NCBI GenBank assembly: GCA_039654915.1
Contig: CM077593.1
Location: 40,704,501-40,768,500, forward strand
DNA: 64,000 nt
Reading direction: 5' to 3'
Source: Aquilaria yunnanensis
Taxonomy: Eukaryota; Streptophyta; Magnoliopsida; Malvales; Thymelaeaceae
A program made the position numbers and the translations under genes. Below the pieces are notes generated by a model. That model ran no database searches, had not been told where the DNA came from, and saw only the letters and a program-made list of their open reading frames with translations. Below, piece by piece: positions 8,511 through 19,930 of this stretch; positions within the stretch are counted from its first letter, which is position 1, and every line of letters begins with the position of its first letter.

Positions 8511-11011
8511 TTCCTGATGCGGGTTGGTCCCGCATATTAGCTGTGTATCCAGTGATAGATTGGTAAGAGCTGATGACATTGAGATCTCAGCTTATACTGC
8601 TGTAGCTGTGCGGTGGATGTGCTTCCCATTTGATCCCTGTTATGTAAAAGCTATGTATGCATGATGTAAAATGCATGAATGTAATGTATGCGTAACTGAT
8701 TGTATTCTTTTGTTTTTTTTTTTTTATGGATATAGTTCTTTATATCTTTGCTTTATTGGATCCTCTTTATAATTGTCTTCTATCATTGAATCTCTTTATG
8801 CTTTCCAGCTGTTGTCCATTGTCTCGCTTTCCAGCTGTTGTCCATTGTCTCGCTTTCCAGCTATTGTCCATTGTCTCAAAAGCCTAACTCTTTTCAAAAA
8901 TCTTCTTTCCTTGATTTACTCTTGAATTTTGGCCTCAATTTCTTTAATGTTTGCTCGCCTCGTACTTTATATCTCTTCAAATACTCATCCCTTGTCATGG
9001 ATTTCATACTATCGAAAGCTATAATCTGAGTGATTGCTCTTTCTTAAGCTCAGGTTCTGATCCATAAGACTTGCTCCCTTGTCTATTGAACTTCTTTGTT
9101 GGCAATACTCCTCTTACGCTTCATAGAGACTACTTTGCCCCCCTGAATATGGTGTTTATGTGGAAAGAGATATCATCTCGCCTTTGATTTAACAGAAGGT
9201 CGAGGATTTCTAGACCTTTGTGATGGTTCTTGATCATGAATTTCTCTTACAAGAACCACGTCTTCTTAAAGAAAGTCTCAAGTTATCTCCTCACTTTTAA
9301 GTCTACACACATTAATGAATAATGGTTTAGCCTTAAAGAAAAACTTTCATCGATTTGCAAAGCTTGACCAAGTAACTTACGGTCTTTGTTTTTTAATTAA
9401 AATATCCTGTCATTCTTCCCCTTTCCAACTCGAAGACATAAACTGTGCAGGGTAATAAGGTAGAAACATGATTCACAATGATAGTCTTTTAGCTGAATGA
9501 GGATGATATCAAGAGGTAAATTTTAGGTCTGAGGAAAGTTAAGTTTTAATGGTGTGAAAGAAGGGTCTTTTAATACTACTCGTGAGCAGATTTGATTGTG
9601 GTGAAAAACTCAATAGTGATGACTTCAAACTTGCCACCTTTTCCAGAAAGTTAGACCTCATCTGTTACCCCCCAACTATCGTAATTTTTATGTACACTTG
9701 GTTTGAGGGTTACTTTTGTTTTCTAAACCGCCTTTGTAGGTTTTCAGTCTAGAATCCATAGCTCACTTTTTCTATCTTTTCTTTCTTTGGCTTTATCTTG
9801 AGCTTTTTTTTGTTTTTTTTGTTTTGTTTTCTCTTTTTTTTGTTTTTTTTTTTTGTGTGAGCTATGATGATGGCATACTTGATAACTCTCTTGAAGTGAG
9901 ATGACTCAAATGGCCTTGCTTGCTCGTACTTGTTCTTAGTAATTTTTGGTTTTGAATTTTCCCTTATTGTTTTTTGATGGAAGGGATGAACTTCTTTCTT
10001 TTTTAGAATTTGTGTTGCAGAGAAGTAAAATCATAGCCCTCTTGAAGTGAGATGACACAAGTGGCTTTACTTGTTTGTGCTTACTCTCAGTCTCTTTTTG
10101 CTTTGGATTTTGAATTTTCCCTTGTTGTCATTTGATAGAAGGAAGGAACTTTTTTTTTTTTTTTTTTTTTTTTTTTGAGAATTTGTGTTGCGTAAGACTG
10201 AGAACTTTTTCTTGTGTTGAGCATTTGTGAGAATTGGGAGGCCACTGAAGTCATTTAATATGAGAGCTAACTTCTTTGGAAGCTAACCCCGGACTTCTTG
10301 CAAGGATGTTGATAACCACTGTGAATTCCTTTTGAGGGTTGAGGTGCAACATTTGGAATCCTTCTTACTAGATTTGGTAGCACTTTGAAGATCATTACTA
10401 TCAAATCTCCCTTAACTTATATTTTCACCCACGAGTAGTATTGTTTACAAAGTAAAGTGTGATGGTAATAATGGATAGTATAATGGCAAAGAGTGAGAGA
10501 TAGATGTAAGAAAAATGAAATTTTTGGTAGAAAGTGGTAGAATATGTGGATGTAATAATTGAATTTTTGGTAAAAATTGGTAAAATGTGTAGAAGTAATA
10601 ATGGGATTAAAAAGTGGTAGAATGCACACGCAACATCTTTTTGTTAGAGAACAAAAAGAATTACCGGTTGTCGAAAAGTAAAGTGTGATGGCAATAATGG
10701 ATAGTATAATAGCAAAGAGTGTAAAAATGGAAAGTAGTAGAATGCACGCATCACATCTTTTTGTTGTACCAGAAAAAGAATAGCAGGTGTCCATTTAACA
10801 AAGACTACACCCTAGATTCTGGACTAAATCTAGGAGAGTTTTACTATTAGATTACTTTTGCAAGCTTTCAAAGATACAAGTTTATTCAAAGGATTCCTTG
10901 TCATTCAAAAATGTGTGTGAACTGTTAGGTCAGATCTGACTTGGAGGCCTTCCAAAGTCAATGTAATTCTAGCTCAAAATCTTCACTTTTCAATTATCAA
11001 TCACATCGGGC
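8511..11011. other. Non-coding interior of E1 with local duplications and poly-T tracts
   Basis: About 2.5 kb where pol might be expected, but I see no reverse transcriptase or integrase motif in any frame. Two direct repeats of about 155 bp start near 9881 and 10037 (CTCTTGAAGTGAGATGAC and so on). AAAGTGTGATGG-type segments recur near 10450 and 10677. Long T runs lie at 9798-9855 and 10150-10177. A 125-codon minus frame at 10417-10794 is built from the second duplication and is rich in Tyr, Ile and His; I do not recognise it and doubt it is a gene. Confidence 0.6.
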
Positions 11012-12517
11012 CTAGCAACTTGGACTTGGTTTTGCTTGATGAGGCGGCAATGGATTGTGGGTGACATTTGGCTCATCGGAAAAGTCCAACCACTTTGACT
11101 CGATTAATTGTTGAACTATACGGTTCAATGCCATGCAGTTTTCCAAGCCATGGCCTGGAACGCCATCATGATATGGGCAGGTAATGTTAGGGTCATACCA
11201 CCTTGGATATAGGGGTTTGAATGGCTTTGTAGGAATTGGACGGATAAATTGTCTTTCGATGAGTTTTGGGTACAACTCAGTATAAGTCATGGAAATTGGT
11301 GTGAAAACTTCTCTTGGTCTTGGTGCAGGTACTGGAGGAGTAGGAGCAGGTGGCCATGACTGATTAGGTCTGTTAAAAGGATAATTATTGGGCCTATTGG
11401 AAGGATAATCATTGGGCCTATTTGGAGGATAATTATTGGGCCTATTCAGAGGATAATCATTGGGCCTATTTGGAAGGTAATTATCGGGCCCATTGGCAAA
11501 ATAGGATAGGCGAGGTCCGATAGCCACAGTATCCACGAGGGGAATCCTTCTTCCGCGTCCTATTTGTTGTACTTCGTGATCTTTTCTTCTGGATGGTCCT
11601 CCTCTTTTCATAGGATCACTAAAGGACTCAGTAATCTTTCCGGTCCTGATACCATGCTCGATCCTTTCTCCAGACATGACTACGTCGGAGAAGTTAGTTG
11701 CCGCATTGCCAATAAGTTTGTCATAATATGGGTATTTCAGTGTCTGGACAAACAAAGTGACCATTTCTCTTTCTGTCATGGGTGGCTGTACTTGTGCAGC
11801 TAAGTCCCTCCATCGTTGGGCGTATTCCTTAAAAGTTTCTGTTTTTTTCTTCTCCATGTTTTGGAGAGTTTGGCGATCCGGAGCTAAGTCCATAACATGT
11901 TTATAGTTGCCGATGAAGGCCTGAGCAAGGTCATTCCAAGTTTTTATGTTTCTTGGACCTTGGCTTAGATACCACTGTAATGCTGATTTTGTGAGACTTT
12001 CCTGAAAAAGTGTGATCCACACCTTCTCATCTTTGGTAAGTGGTTGTAGTCTTCTGAGAAACAAAGTGATGTGAGTGATGGGATCACTCGTTCCATCGTA
12101 TTTCACGAAATCTGGCACCTTAAAGTCCGAAGGGATTTCGACGTCTGGCACTAAGCAGAGGTCATCCACTGAGAGAGATCCGAATATAGTACCTCCTTCA
12201 ATGGCTCGCAGTCTCTTTTCTATCGTTTCGAGTTTTTGAGATTCTGCTTCTTCTTTTGGTAACATCTTCTTCTCTTCATGTACGGTGTCTTGTTTCAGGT
12301 GAACACTAGCAGACTGTCCTGGTTCTTGAAACAGGTTTTCTTGGACTGAGACTCGTTGCGGAGTGAATCCCGGAGGATAAGTGGGATCTTGTGCTTCTTT
12401 GATGGGAATTTGAGTTGCTTTCCCCTTGATTAGTTCCATCAATTGTCTCATCTGTTCTGCCATACTTTCAATCTTGGACTCCATCTCTATGAGACGTCCT
12501 TCGGCTTGTTCTGCCAT
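11012..12517 (-). CDS. Gag-like protein of E1 (Ogre/Tat type), intact
   Basis: Uninterrupted 501-residue ORF. Residues 1-35 look like a coiled coil (repeated MESKIE-type heptads). Residues about 130-290 match the plant retrotransposon gag domain, including FLRRLQPLTKDEKVW, ALQWYLSQGP and the block FKEYAQRWRDLAAQVQPP. A Pro/Asn-rich linker (about 335-395) contains five or six tandem NRPNxYP units. CPYHDGVPGHGLENC at 447-461 is the zinc-knuckle-like C-x2-H-x5-H-x4-C motif typical of Tat/Ogre gag. The family protein assembles virus-like particles in the cytoplasm and packages element RNA. The intact frame fits a non-autonomous element supplying its own gag and borrowing pol. It ends without a protease. 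Confidence 0.9.
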   Translation of the reverse strand: MAEQAEGRLIEMESKIESMAEQMRQLMELIKGKATQIPIKEAQDPTYPPGFTPQRVSVQENLFQEPGQSASVHLKQDTVHEEKKMLPKEEAESQKLETIEKRLRAIEGGTIFGSLSVDDLCLVPDVEIPSDFKVPDFVKYDGTSDPITHITLFLRRLQPLTKDEKVWITLFQESLTKSALQWYLSQGPRNIKTWNDLAQAFIGNYKHVMDLAPDRQTLQNMEKKKTETFKEYAQRWRDLAAQVQPPMTEREMVTLFVQTLKYPYYDKLIGNAATNFSDVVMSGERIEHGIRTGKITESFSDPMKRGGPSRRKDHEVQQIGRGRRIPLVDTVAIGPRLSYFANGPDNYLPNRPNDYPLNRPNNYPPNRPNDYPSNRPNNYPFNRPNQSWPPAPTPPVPAPRPREVFTPISMTYTELYPKLIERQFIRPIPTKPFKPLYPRWYDPNITCPYHDGVPGHGLENCMALNRIVQQLIESKWLDFSDEPNVTHNPLPPHQAKPSPSC

Positions 12518-13367
12518 TAATCTTGTTTGGAGTCGAGTTGAATATCGGTGTTGAGGTCCAATTTTACCTTTTTAAAGGAATATTTATTTTATTAGACTCT
12601 ACATGTATGTGATTGATGCAATGAATGCATGCATGCGATGAGTGAGTTTGCTTATCCATTATCGTAGAACTTCAAAACTTTTAGTTGTCATTATAAAGAC
12701 CAAAAAGTTAGCATAATTTGATGCGTGGTTTTGATGCATGAAGAATAATTGCACAGAACGGAAGTATAACAAAAGAAAAATAAGGTTATTAACAAGTTAA
12801 ATAGTAATTAACAACTCATGAAGTATTATGGATAAACAAGTTAAAACCATACGAAGAAAAGTGTAGAGTAACAACACAGCATAACAAGGATATGCTTATG
12901 GCGTTGGTAAAATGGTAGAAATTCTATGGTCAGTTCTATGGTTAAGTGGGGAGTTCTATATGCATAAGGTGGCTTATCAAAAAGGCAAGGGATAGTTCCC
13001 GAATCCCGTCACTAAATCATAGTGACGGCCCGATTCCTTACCCTCTAGGGTTAATGTAAGGAATGGATTAATTCGAGTCGTAGCTTTTTGTGGGCCCATG
13101 CAGAGACTAACCGTCTCAGAAGGCAATACACTACTTTGCTACTTTGAAACCGGTGAAGGCTTGGAGACCGTGGCCTCACAAGGACAGCAACACCAATTCC
13201 GCTTAGAAAGAATCGTGTTTGATTTAAGGAAGCTCGGGTATAGAGCTTCATTTTGTGAATGCATTATGCATGTTTACTTAAGTAAATATAATATATAAAT
13301 CCACATAATAGTAAAGCAGAGTAAATCAAAACAAATCAACTTTAGGCTCGACTCACTAATGTCATAT
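12518..13367 (-). other. E1 leader between primer site and gag
   Basis: Non-coding leader of about 850 bp. No ORF with a recognisable product. The first bases after the primer site (element sense) read GATATGACATTAGTGAG. Confidence 0.6.
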
Positions 13368-13384
13368 CCCCAGTGGAGTCGCCA
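13368..13384 (-). other. E1 primer binding site (tRNA-Arg type)
   Basis: Minus strand TGGCGACTCCACTGGGG begins three bases after the 5' LTR end (GCCACA then GCT). It is complementary to a plant tRNA-Arg 3' end (CCCCAG-GGAGTCGCCA with one mismatch as I recall it). A tRNA-Arg primer is a known trait of Ogre elements. Confidence 0.8.
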
Positions 13385-13994
13385 AGCTGTGGCAACGTCG
13401 TGGTTTTCTGGAGTCGCCACCAATCTGTTTCACCTAGGTCGATTGGTCACCTTAAAATTGGTCTGCGAGAGTTCGGGGATCGGGAGTACGGTTACGCTAA
13501 AACAACTTTGTTATAGCGCCCAAAATTGGCACCTTAGTTGATTTTAATTTTTGTTTTGCTTTGCTTTTAAAAAAAATTCAGTTGATTTTCAACACATAAA
13601 TTTCAACTGAAATTATTTAATTGGATGTGGATTTTTGGTAATTAATTCGGATAAAATTTGATACTTCCGAACCATGGACTCTGCCGAGTCATTTGGACAC
13701 GGAAGATTTGGATTCCGAACCATGGACTCTGCCGAGTCATTTGGACACGGAATTTGACGAAATTTTAATCAATTAATCCATATCGTAAATATGGATTTTT
13801 ATCTTTTTATTTAATTTATTTATTTTAAAACGGTTGATATTTTCTAAACCGTAGATCCTGCCGGATCATCTGGATATGAAATTTATTTTAATTTTTAGTT
13901 AATTATTTAATTTTTATGGAATCAATTATTAGTTTAATTATTAATTTGGAAATCTTTTGTTCATGAAATTTTAGGTTTATTAATAATTTAAAAT

Positions 13995-14308
13995 TTTGAT
14001 TTTTCTTTCTTTATATTTTCTTTTCTTTTCTTTCTTTTCTTTCTTTTTCTTTTCTTTTTACTTTTCTTTCTTTCTTTTCTTTTTTTATCTTTTCTTTTTC
14101 TTTTCTTTCTTTTCTTTCTTTCTTTTCTTTTTTTTCTTTTCTTTCTTTTCTTTTTTTATCTTTTCTTTTTCTTTTCTTTTTTTATCTTTTCTTTTTCTTT
14201 TCTTTCTTTTCTTTCTTTCTTTTCTTTTTTTTTTCTTTTCTTTTTCTTTTCTTTCTTTTCTTTTTTTATCTTTTCTTATCTTTCTTATCTTTTTCTTATC
14301 TTTCTTTT
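13995..14308. repeat. (TTTC/TTTTC)n pyrimidine tract in the LTR
   Basis: About 310 bp of nearly pure T and C, mostly TTTC and TTTTC units, giving a GA-rich strand in element sense. A 104-residue Phe-rich frame crosses it and is an artefact of composition. Confidence 0.9.
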
Positions 14309-15718
14309 AGTTTTTTTTTAGTGAAAGTTATTTATTATTTAAATAATTATTCAATTTATAAAAGAAAAATAAAAATAATTGGCTTTTTTTAAAAAATTAT
14401 TTTTATTAGGCTTAATAATTAATTAAAAAATAATCTTCTTTTAATTTTCATTTATTTATTTAAGTAAGGGTAAAGGTGAATTAAATTAAAAAAAAATTAT
14501 ATAAAGGAAAATTAATAATAATAAAGTGGGGCTTTTTGGCCATCCACTTTAAAAATAAATAATAATAAAGGTTAGCAAAGTTAACTAAATTAATTAACAA
14601 CAATAATAAAAATTAGCCAAGTTTAATTAAATTAATTGATTAACAATAATAATAAAAAGTTAGTCAAGTTAATTAAATTAATTAATTAACAACAATAATA
14701 AAAAGTTAGTCAAGTTAATTAAATTAATTAATTAACAACAATAATAAAAAGTTAGTCAAGTTAATTAATTAATTAACAAAAATAATAAAAACTTAGACAA
14801 GTTAATTAAATTAATTAACAACAATAATAAAAAGTTAGTCAAGTTAATTAAATTAATTAATAAAAATAATAAAAAGTTAGACAAGTTAATTAATTTAATT
14901 AACAACAATAATAAAAAGTTAGCCCAGTTAATTAAATTAATTAATTAACAACAATAATAAAAAGTTAATTAATTGTTAACAACAATTATAAAAGTTAGTA
15001 ATAATGAAAAAATTAAAAGGTTAGTAACAATAATAATATTAAAAGTTAGTTGTTAGTAAGTTAATAACAAAAACAAAAAAGGGTTAGTAATAATAACAAA
15101 TAAGTAAAACAAGTAAAAATTAAAATAGTTAGGAGTTAATTCTGCAAGAGCAAAATAAAAAGTTAGTGACCAAAGTGAAAGAAATTTAAAAGATGAAGGA
15201 TTAAATAGGGGTTTACCCTTTTAAATTTAATTTTTGAATTTCCTGTTAAGAAACGTGACTTCGCGCGCACAGGGAAGGGAGCAGGGAAGGAGGAGGGAGG
15301 AAGGAAGAGCAGGTGGCGGCGGTGTGGGCTGGCAGGGGGCGACGGCGGCGTGACGGCAGCACGGCGATGCGGGACGACGGCCGGAAAGGGAAGGAAAAAG
15401 AAAAAAGTCACGGCGGAGGGGAGGCGCGGACGACGGCGGTAGAGGCGGCGGCGGCGGGCCAGACGGCGGGAAGACGGCAGAGGGACGGCGGGGGGAGGTG
15501 GCGGTCAGGCAGCGTGCAGGAAAGAGAGAGAGATGTGAAACGGAAGAAAAGAAAACAAACGAAGAAGATGGTCGAATCGTAAGAAAACGAATTTTTGAGA
15601 CTTTCTGGGCAGAGGGAGGATAATCTAGGGAATAAGGCTGTAATTTTATTTTTTTTTGAAACGGAGCTCTAAGTTTTATTTCTGATTTTATATATGTTCA
15701 GCACTGAATTTGGTGGGG

Positions 15719-15726
15719 TATTTATA
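15719..15726 (-). promoter_or_regulatory. TATA box of the E1 LTR promoter
   Basis: Minus strand TATAAATA lies in CTATAAATACCCC about 510 bp into the LTR. The same box is at 1409-1416 in the 3' copy. Position fits the end of U3. Confidence 0.6.
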
Positions 15727-16236
15727 GAAGGATCTTAGCTGAAATGTGTACGAATAAATTAATAAAAAAATCTCAAACTTATCTTTTAAATTGGTAAAAT
15801 GACAGTTTCAGTCCTTTACGTTACTCCAGCTCTGGATAAGCTCAGAAGCTTCTGATTTTGACAATTTTAACGTTTTCTGTCAATTTGGGCCAGAAACGTC
15901 CGTTTAGGCCCAAAATTGACGCGAAAAATTACCCAAAGCTCCTGAAACTTTCAGAATTTGTCAATTTTGTCCGAAACTTCTCAAGTTTGTCATTTTTACC
16001 TCAAACTTTTAATTTTTTTGTCATTTTTTTCTGAAATTTTATGTTTATTTCAAACACATACATATTCACACATATATTATTTTAAATCAAATCTTCTCAA
16101 AATAAAAATATATTTTAAACTAATTAACATAATTAAAATTTTTTAGCAATAATAATAATAATAATAATAATTTTTTTAATTAGTTTTTTTTTTTTTAATT
16201 TTTAAAAAAAAGGCCGGACGAAATTGGGTGTAAACA

Positions 16237-16961
16237 CCTCTAAACTCCTAAGCTCTGATGAGCACCACCCTTGGTAAAAGTCAAGCACTAGCCTTGGATT
16301 AGACAAGTGGGAACCTCGGAAAAAGAGGGTACGCAGTCTGTGACCCTCTAACCTCGGTAAACCACCATCGTCGGTGTTGTAGAACTTCTCCCAAAGGTGC
16401 CCTGCTTTGCCAAAGTACTCATTATGACAGCTGTCAGTGATGATATCTAGCCGAAGGGGTGTCCTACTCCAAAAGGGTCTCCCACTCCGAAGGGGTCTTG
16501 TTCCCCGAGGGGGTCTTACGAAAATAAGACAAAAACGGTTAAGGAGCCTTTGACATAGAGACCTCACACACGCCACCTGACACACAAGACCTCCCACGGC
16601 GCTGTCTCCTGGACAGAACAGCCTATCGCCAACTGAAGGTCCCCCATCCTTGAAGATACGGACCACATCCGACCGAACACGTGTTGTGATCTGAGCGAAC
16701 TATGTCAAACGGACTCCTCCCAATGCACCCCTATAAATACTTGGAGGATAACCTTGGTAGGCACAACCCTCTCCACTCCTTTACTGTCTACTCTCTACTC
16801 TTTCTCACCAAACACTTACTTAGGCATCGGAGGCTCCTCCCCCGGAAACACATTCTAGGGAGCTCCTAACCCCTGTTCTTTTGAGCATTTTAGGCACTCT
16901 CATACCGGAAGTCCCTACTTCAGGTCATCACGTCGTACAACGAAGATCCTGATGGGCATCA
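16237..16961 (+). repeat. Retand-type LTR fragment interrupted by E1
   Basis: The sequence aligns with the R3 LTR at 40870-41722 from CTCTAAACTCCTAAGCTC onward and ends GATGGGCATCA like the other LTRs of this family. It contains a TATAAATA promoter region near 16731. The first 20 or so bases of the LTR (TGATAGCC...) are missing, so E1 inserted about 20 bp inside it. Confidence 0.78.
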
Positions 16962-17455
16962 TGTTGTTTGTGTGTGCTAACCCTTGTAGATAGTGTTATT
17001 GTTTATATAGTGTCTTGGTTGATGCATGTTGTGAACATATATATGTATATGTGTATTATTTTTCCTTGTCTGTGTGTTTTCATTTGCAGGTTCACTTAGC
17101 ACTAAGGAGGTTAAGTTTCAGACTTAACTAAATAGACCATGTACGGTCGTTATATGTTGTGAATCCTACTGAGTTTCTATACTCATGCCCATATATTTGT
17201 GTTTCAGGAAAGGATACATAGTTTGAGTAGCTGTGGTTGTGTGAGTGTTGCTTGTGTGCCAGTGTACCTTGGAGTTCAAGGTAAGTGCCGATGAGTACTT
17301 GGCTTATGATTATAGTTATACATGCACAAGACTTATGTAGTTAGTGTTTCGCCGAGACTTATATTCTAAGTTTTGTAGGTTTGGTTAGTGTGGGATACTA
17401 CTAGGACTGCAGCTATGGATGTGTCGACTATTGCTTTGATAGTGGTCTTTACCTT
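16962..17455 (+). repeat. Diverged copy of the 20240-20680 sequence
   Basis: Segments shared in order with 20303-20680 include TTAACTAAATAGAC, GTGAATCCTACTGAGTT, CTCA-TGCCCAT, TTTCAGG and TACTTGGCTTAT-like strings, at about two-thirds identity by eye. Stretches with ACTGAGTT followed by CTCA-CCCAT and TTTCAG are common in long LTRs of chromovirus (Tekay/Del-like) gypsy elements. That attribution is tentative. Confidence 0.55.
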
Positions 17456-18145
17456 TGATGCCCATCGGCATCACCACTGTGTGTCATGATAAGGGTTGAA
17501 AGAACCTTCGGTGTGGAGGAGCGTTCAAGGGGGATGCGTCCTGAGATGGCCACCTGCAAGGCAAAGGAAACAAGGGTCAGGAGGTCCCCGGAATGTTTTT
17601 CCGGGGAGGAATCTCCGACGCCCAAGTCAGTATCTAGTAAGTAAAGGATGTGAAGGTGATCCTGTGTCCAGAGCCCCCTTACCAGCGATGCCTCCCATAT
17701 ATTTATAAGAGGTAGATAGGAGAGGTTTGCTTACCACTCGCTGGCCAGATCATGACACGTGTCCGGCTGGATGTGAATCGTACCCTTAAGGGGGCTTTTA
17801 GCCGATCATAGGTCATTCGGCCAAAAGCCTGTGCTGCTTGAGAACGGCGTGTCAGAGCGTGTCTGGGGCCAGCGTGTCGAGGGCCGTACAAGTACAGTGC
17901 GTCAGAGACTTCTAAGCCATCTAGTAGTACGTCCTCATAGCCCTTCTAGGTGACCGAACTCCCGGAAAGTCTAGGGGTATCCTAAAGGGGTAAACATCTT
18001 CGATGGGAGGTCTCTTTTTTATATGATATACCTCCGACTAGACTTTCCCGAGGTGAGCTTCGGGTCCTTGGTGATGATATCCTCGAGGATATGTTCCGAA
18101 GGTGGACTTGGACGCGCGAAGTCATTCCGAAGTTATCCTCAGCAG
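17456..18145 (-). repeat. Inverted Retand-type LTR, right end unclear
   Basis: It starts TGATGCCCATCGGCATCA, the reversed 3' end of the LTR family, and keeps the landmarks TCTCCGACGCCCAAGTCAGT, a TATTTATAAGAGG box (17697-17712) and GATCATGACACGTGTCCGG. The usual far end GGCTATCA is not seen, so it is truncated or diverged near 18145. Confidence 0.65.
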
Positions 18146-18984
18146 GAGTAATAATTCTTTATGAACAAAGTTGGTCTTGTTAGGCACCTCCTTAGTGCTT
18201 GGCTTAGGCCAAGGAGAACAAAGGAAAACAAGGAAAAATAAAAAGGAAGAGTGAGGGGAACTATGGAAACTAGTACAGTGACCTATGTGCAAAACTGGAA
18301 ACCTTCAGACCTTAACTGCACATAGAAACTGGAATATGGGAAAGCTGACAGAAAACAGAGAAAGGGGATCAAACTGTACACTTAGATGCGTGGTGCAATT
18401 AAAACTACAAACTTAAAGTTGGCATTTTCGGCCACGCAAGTTTTTATGGTGACTAGTGCAAGACTAGACCAAATTTGGTGGACAACCATGATTACTAGTC
18501 AAATCTTGTCTACCACTAAAGTACTATTCACTAGTTACTAGTTAAACTAATTAGTCTTTATTTTAGTTACATGGCCGGTTATGCATGGGTGTTTATGACA
18601 TCTTGGTACTTGTGTTTGTTACTTGCTTGGCATTATGGGCCATGTTGGGCTTAAGTGTCCATTTTAACACAAGTTTAAGTGGCAGCCTTGTGTACATGTG
18701 GAGTTAAGGGCTACATTACACCATGCAAAGAAATGGAAGTAAAAGTTGGCATTTTAGCTAACTAAAGACTTATGTCTTTCGGCCGAATCCAAGTCAAAAC
18801 CATTTTGTTCATTTCGGGCTTGCCTTTGTTCTTGTTTAGCCGAGAGCTTGTTCTTGAGCTCCTTCACAATTGGTCTTGGATTCAAGGAGAATTGAGGGCG
18901 TTGAAGGATTCAAGCCTGGAGAAGAGTGTTTCGGCTCTTGTTTGCTTGGAATCAAACGTTGTTCTTGAAGATTGACGAAAGGCC

Positions 18985-19930
18985 GAGCCAAACTAAGCTA
19001 GGTTTAAGGTAATCTTGTTATCTTCCTTGAATCCATGGTATTTGCTTCCATGAACAAGGATATTGAGTGCTCAAATGTTGTTAAACTAAGTGAATTGAGC
19101 ATTGTTTATGTTGATGTGGAAAACCTAGTCTTGGCTGAGAGTGCTGGTTAAGTAATCTTGGTGTTCTTCTTGAATTCCATGGAAGTTAATCCATGACTAA
19201 GTGTTGTGGTTGCCTATTTATGCTTGTGCTAGGCAAAATTTGAGTAAAGAACATCAAGTTGAACAAGTGGAAGTTTGGCCGAAAGGTGCATTTTGAGGTA
19301 ATGGTGTGTTCCTCATTGAATTACGTGGTATTAGTGCCATGATTATTGGTTAATGATGCTTTAATGAGCATATGATGAATTAGAATGATGAAAAACAATA
19401 GTGTGTAAAGTTGGGCTTTATGGCCGAGAGCATGAGTTAGTGTAATTAGGTGTTGATCACTTGCTTACATGGTAAATGTGCTATGAACAAGTTTCATGTG
19501 ATGGTTTTGATCGAGGATTGAGTTAATTTGATAAAGAACATTGTTATGTGAGATGGGCAATTTCGGCCGAAAGCTTGGATTAGTGTGAAATGGTGCATTT
19601 CACTTGGTTACTTGGTAATAATGCCATGGATGATGTTCATTGATGATTAGAATATCATATGGTGAGTTAGGATGATGGGTAGCACATGTATATAAAATTG
19701 GGCCTTTTTGGCCGAGAGCTTAAGTATGTATATCTTAGTGTTCTTCATGTGAATCATGGTAGTTAGTCCATGAGTGAGTATGTTGATGCCTATGTGATTG
19801 TTTTGGTAGGCATTGTGATTGAGGAACACTTGGATACTTGAAGCTTGGTTGTAACCGAGAGCTATTGAGGTAGGGTTCACTAACACTTGATGTTGCTTGG
19901 TAATGTGCCATGGTTCAAGTGTTTAGAGTG
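18985..19930 (+). repeat. Degenerate ~145-bp tandem repeat, about six copies
   Basis: GGCCGAGAGC or close variants recur at about 19131, 19274, 19422, 19565, 19710 and 19852, spaced 143-148 bp. Each is followed by GGTAAT, a TTCTTC-like string, CCATGG and ATCCATGA-like strings. Further isolated occurrences are at about 18840, 20155 and 21910. Units are too diverged to be recent. Confidence 0.75.

Larger units (their letters stand above)
1..16236 (-). mobile_element. E1: large gag-only Ogre/Tat-like LTR retrotransposon with captured cargo genes (3' LTR cut by window edge)
   Basis: Positions 1-1929 and about 14310-16236 are nearly identical direct copies, differing at roughly two dozen bases by eye, so they are the two LTRs of one recent insertion. 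Orientation is minus: the LTR starts TGTTGACACC (3' copy) or TGTTTACACC (5' copy), an AAAGGGGGGC polypurine tract abuts the 3' copy, and a tRNA-Arg-like primer site follows the 5' copy. The 11.4-kb interior has an intact gag-like ORF, then about 3 kb without clear genes, three tandem cysteine-rich genes, a LOG gene and a 73-bp tandem array. I found no protease, reverse transcriptase, RNase H or integrase motif, so the element should depend on an autonomous relative. The Ogre/Tat assignment rests on primer site, gag style, size and 3' tandem repeats; it is not a phylogeny. Confidence 0.88.
13388..16236 (-). repeat. E1 5' LTR, complete (~2.85 kb)
   Basis: It starts TGTTTACACC at 16236 and ends GCCACA at 13388, next to the primer site. 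The part 14310-16236 is duplicated at 1-1929. It contains a TATAAATA box (15719-15726), a GC-rich block (about 15255-15580), AT subrepeats (about 14565-14990) and a long pyrimidine tract (about 13995-14308). Five bases flank it on the right (CCTCT, 16237-16241); the matching target duplication would be outside the window. Confidence 0.88.

Noticed and set aside
13996..14310. 104-residue Phe-rich ORF
   Set aside because: It is produced by a (TTTC)n tract on the strand opposite to E1 and has no protein-like composition.
18187..18199. 13-bp exact inverse match to 17098-17112, possibly a long inverted repeat
   Set aside because: Similarity does not extend beyond the 13 bases plus a few neighbours; probably chance or a shared short motif.
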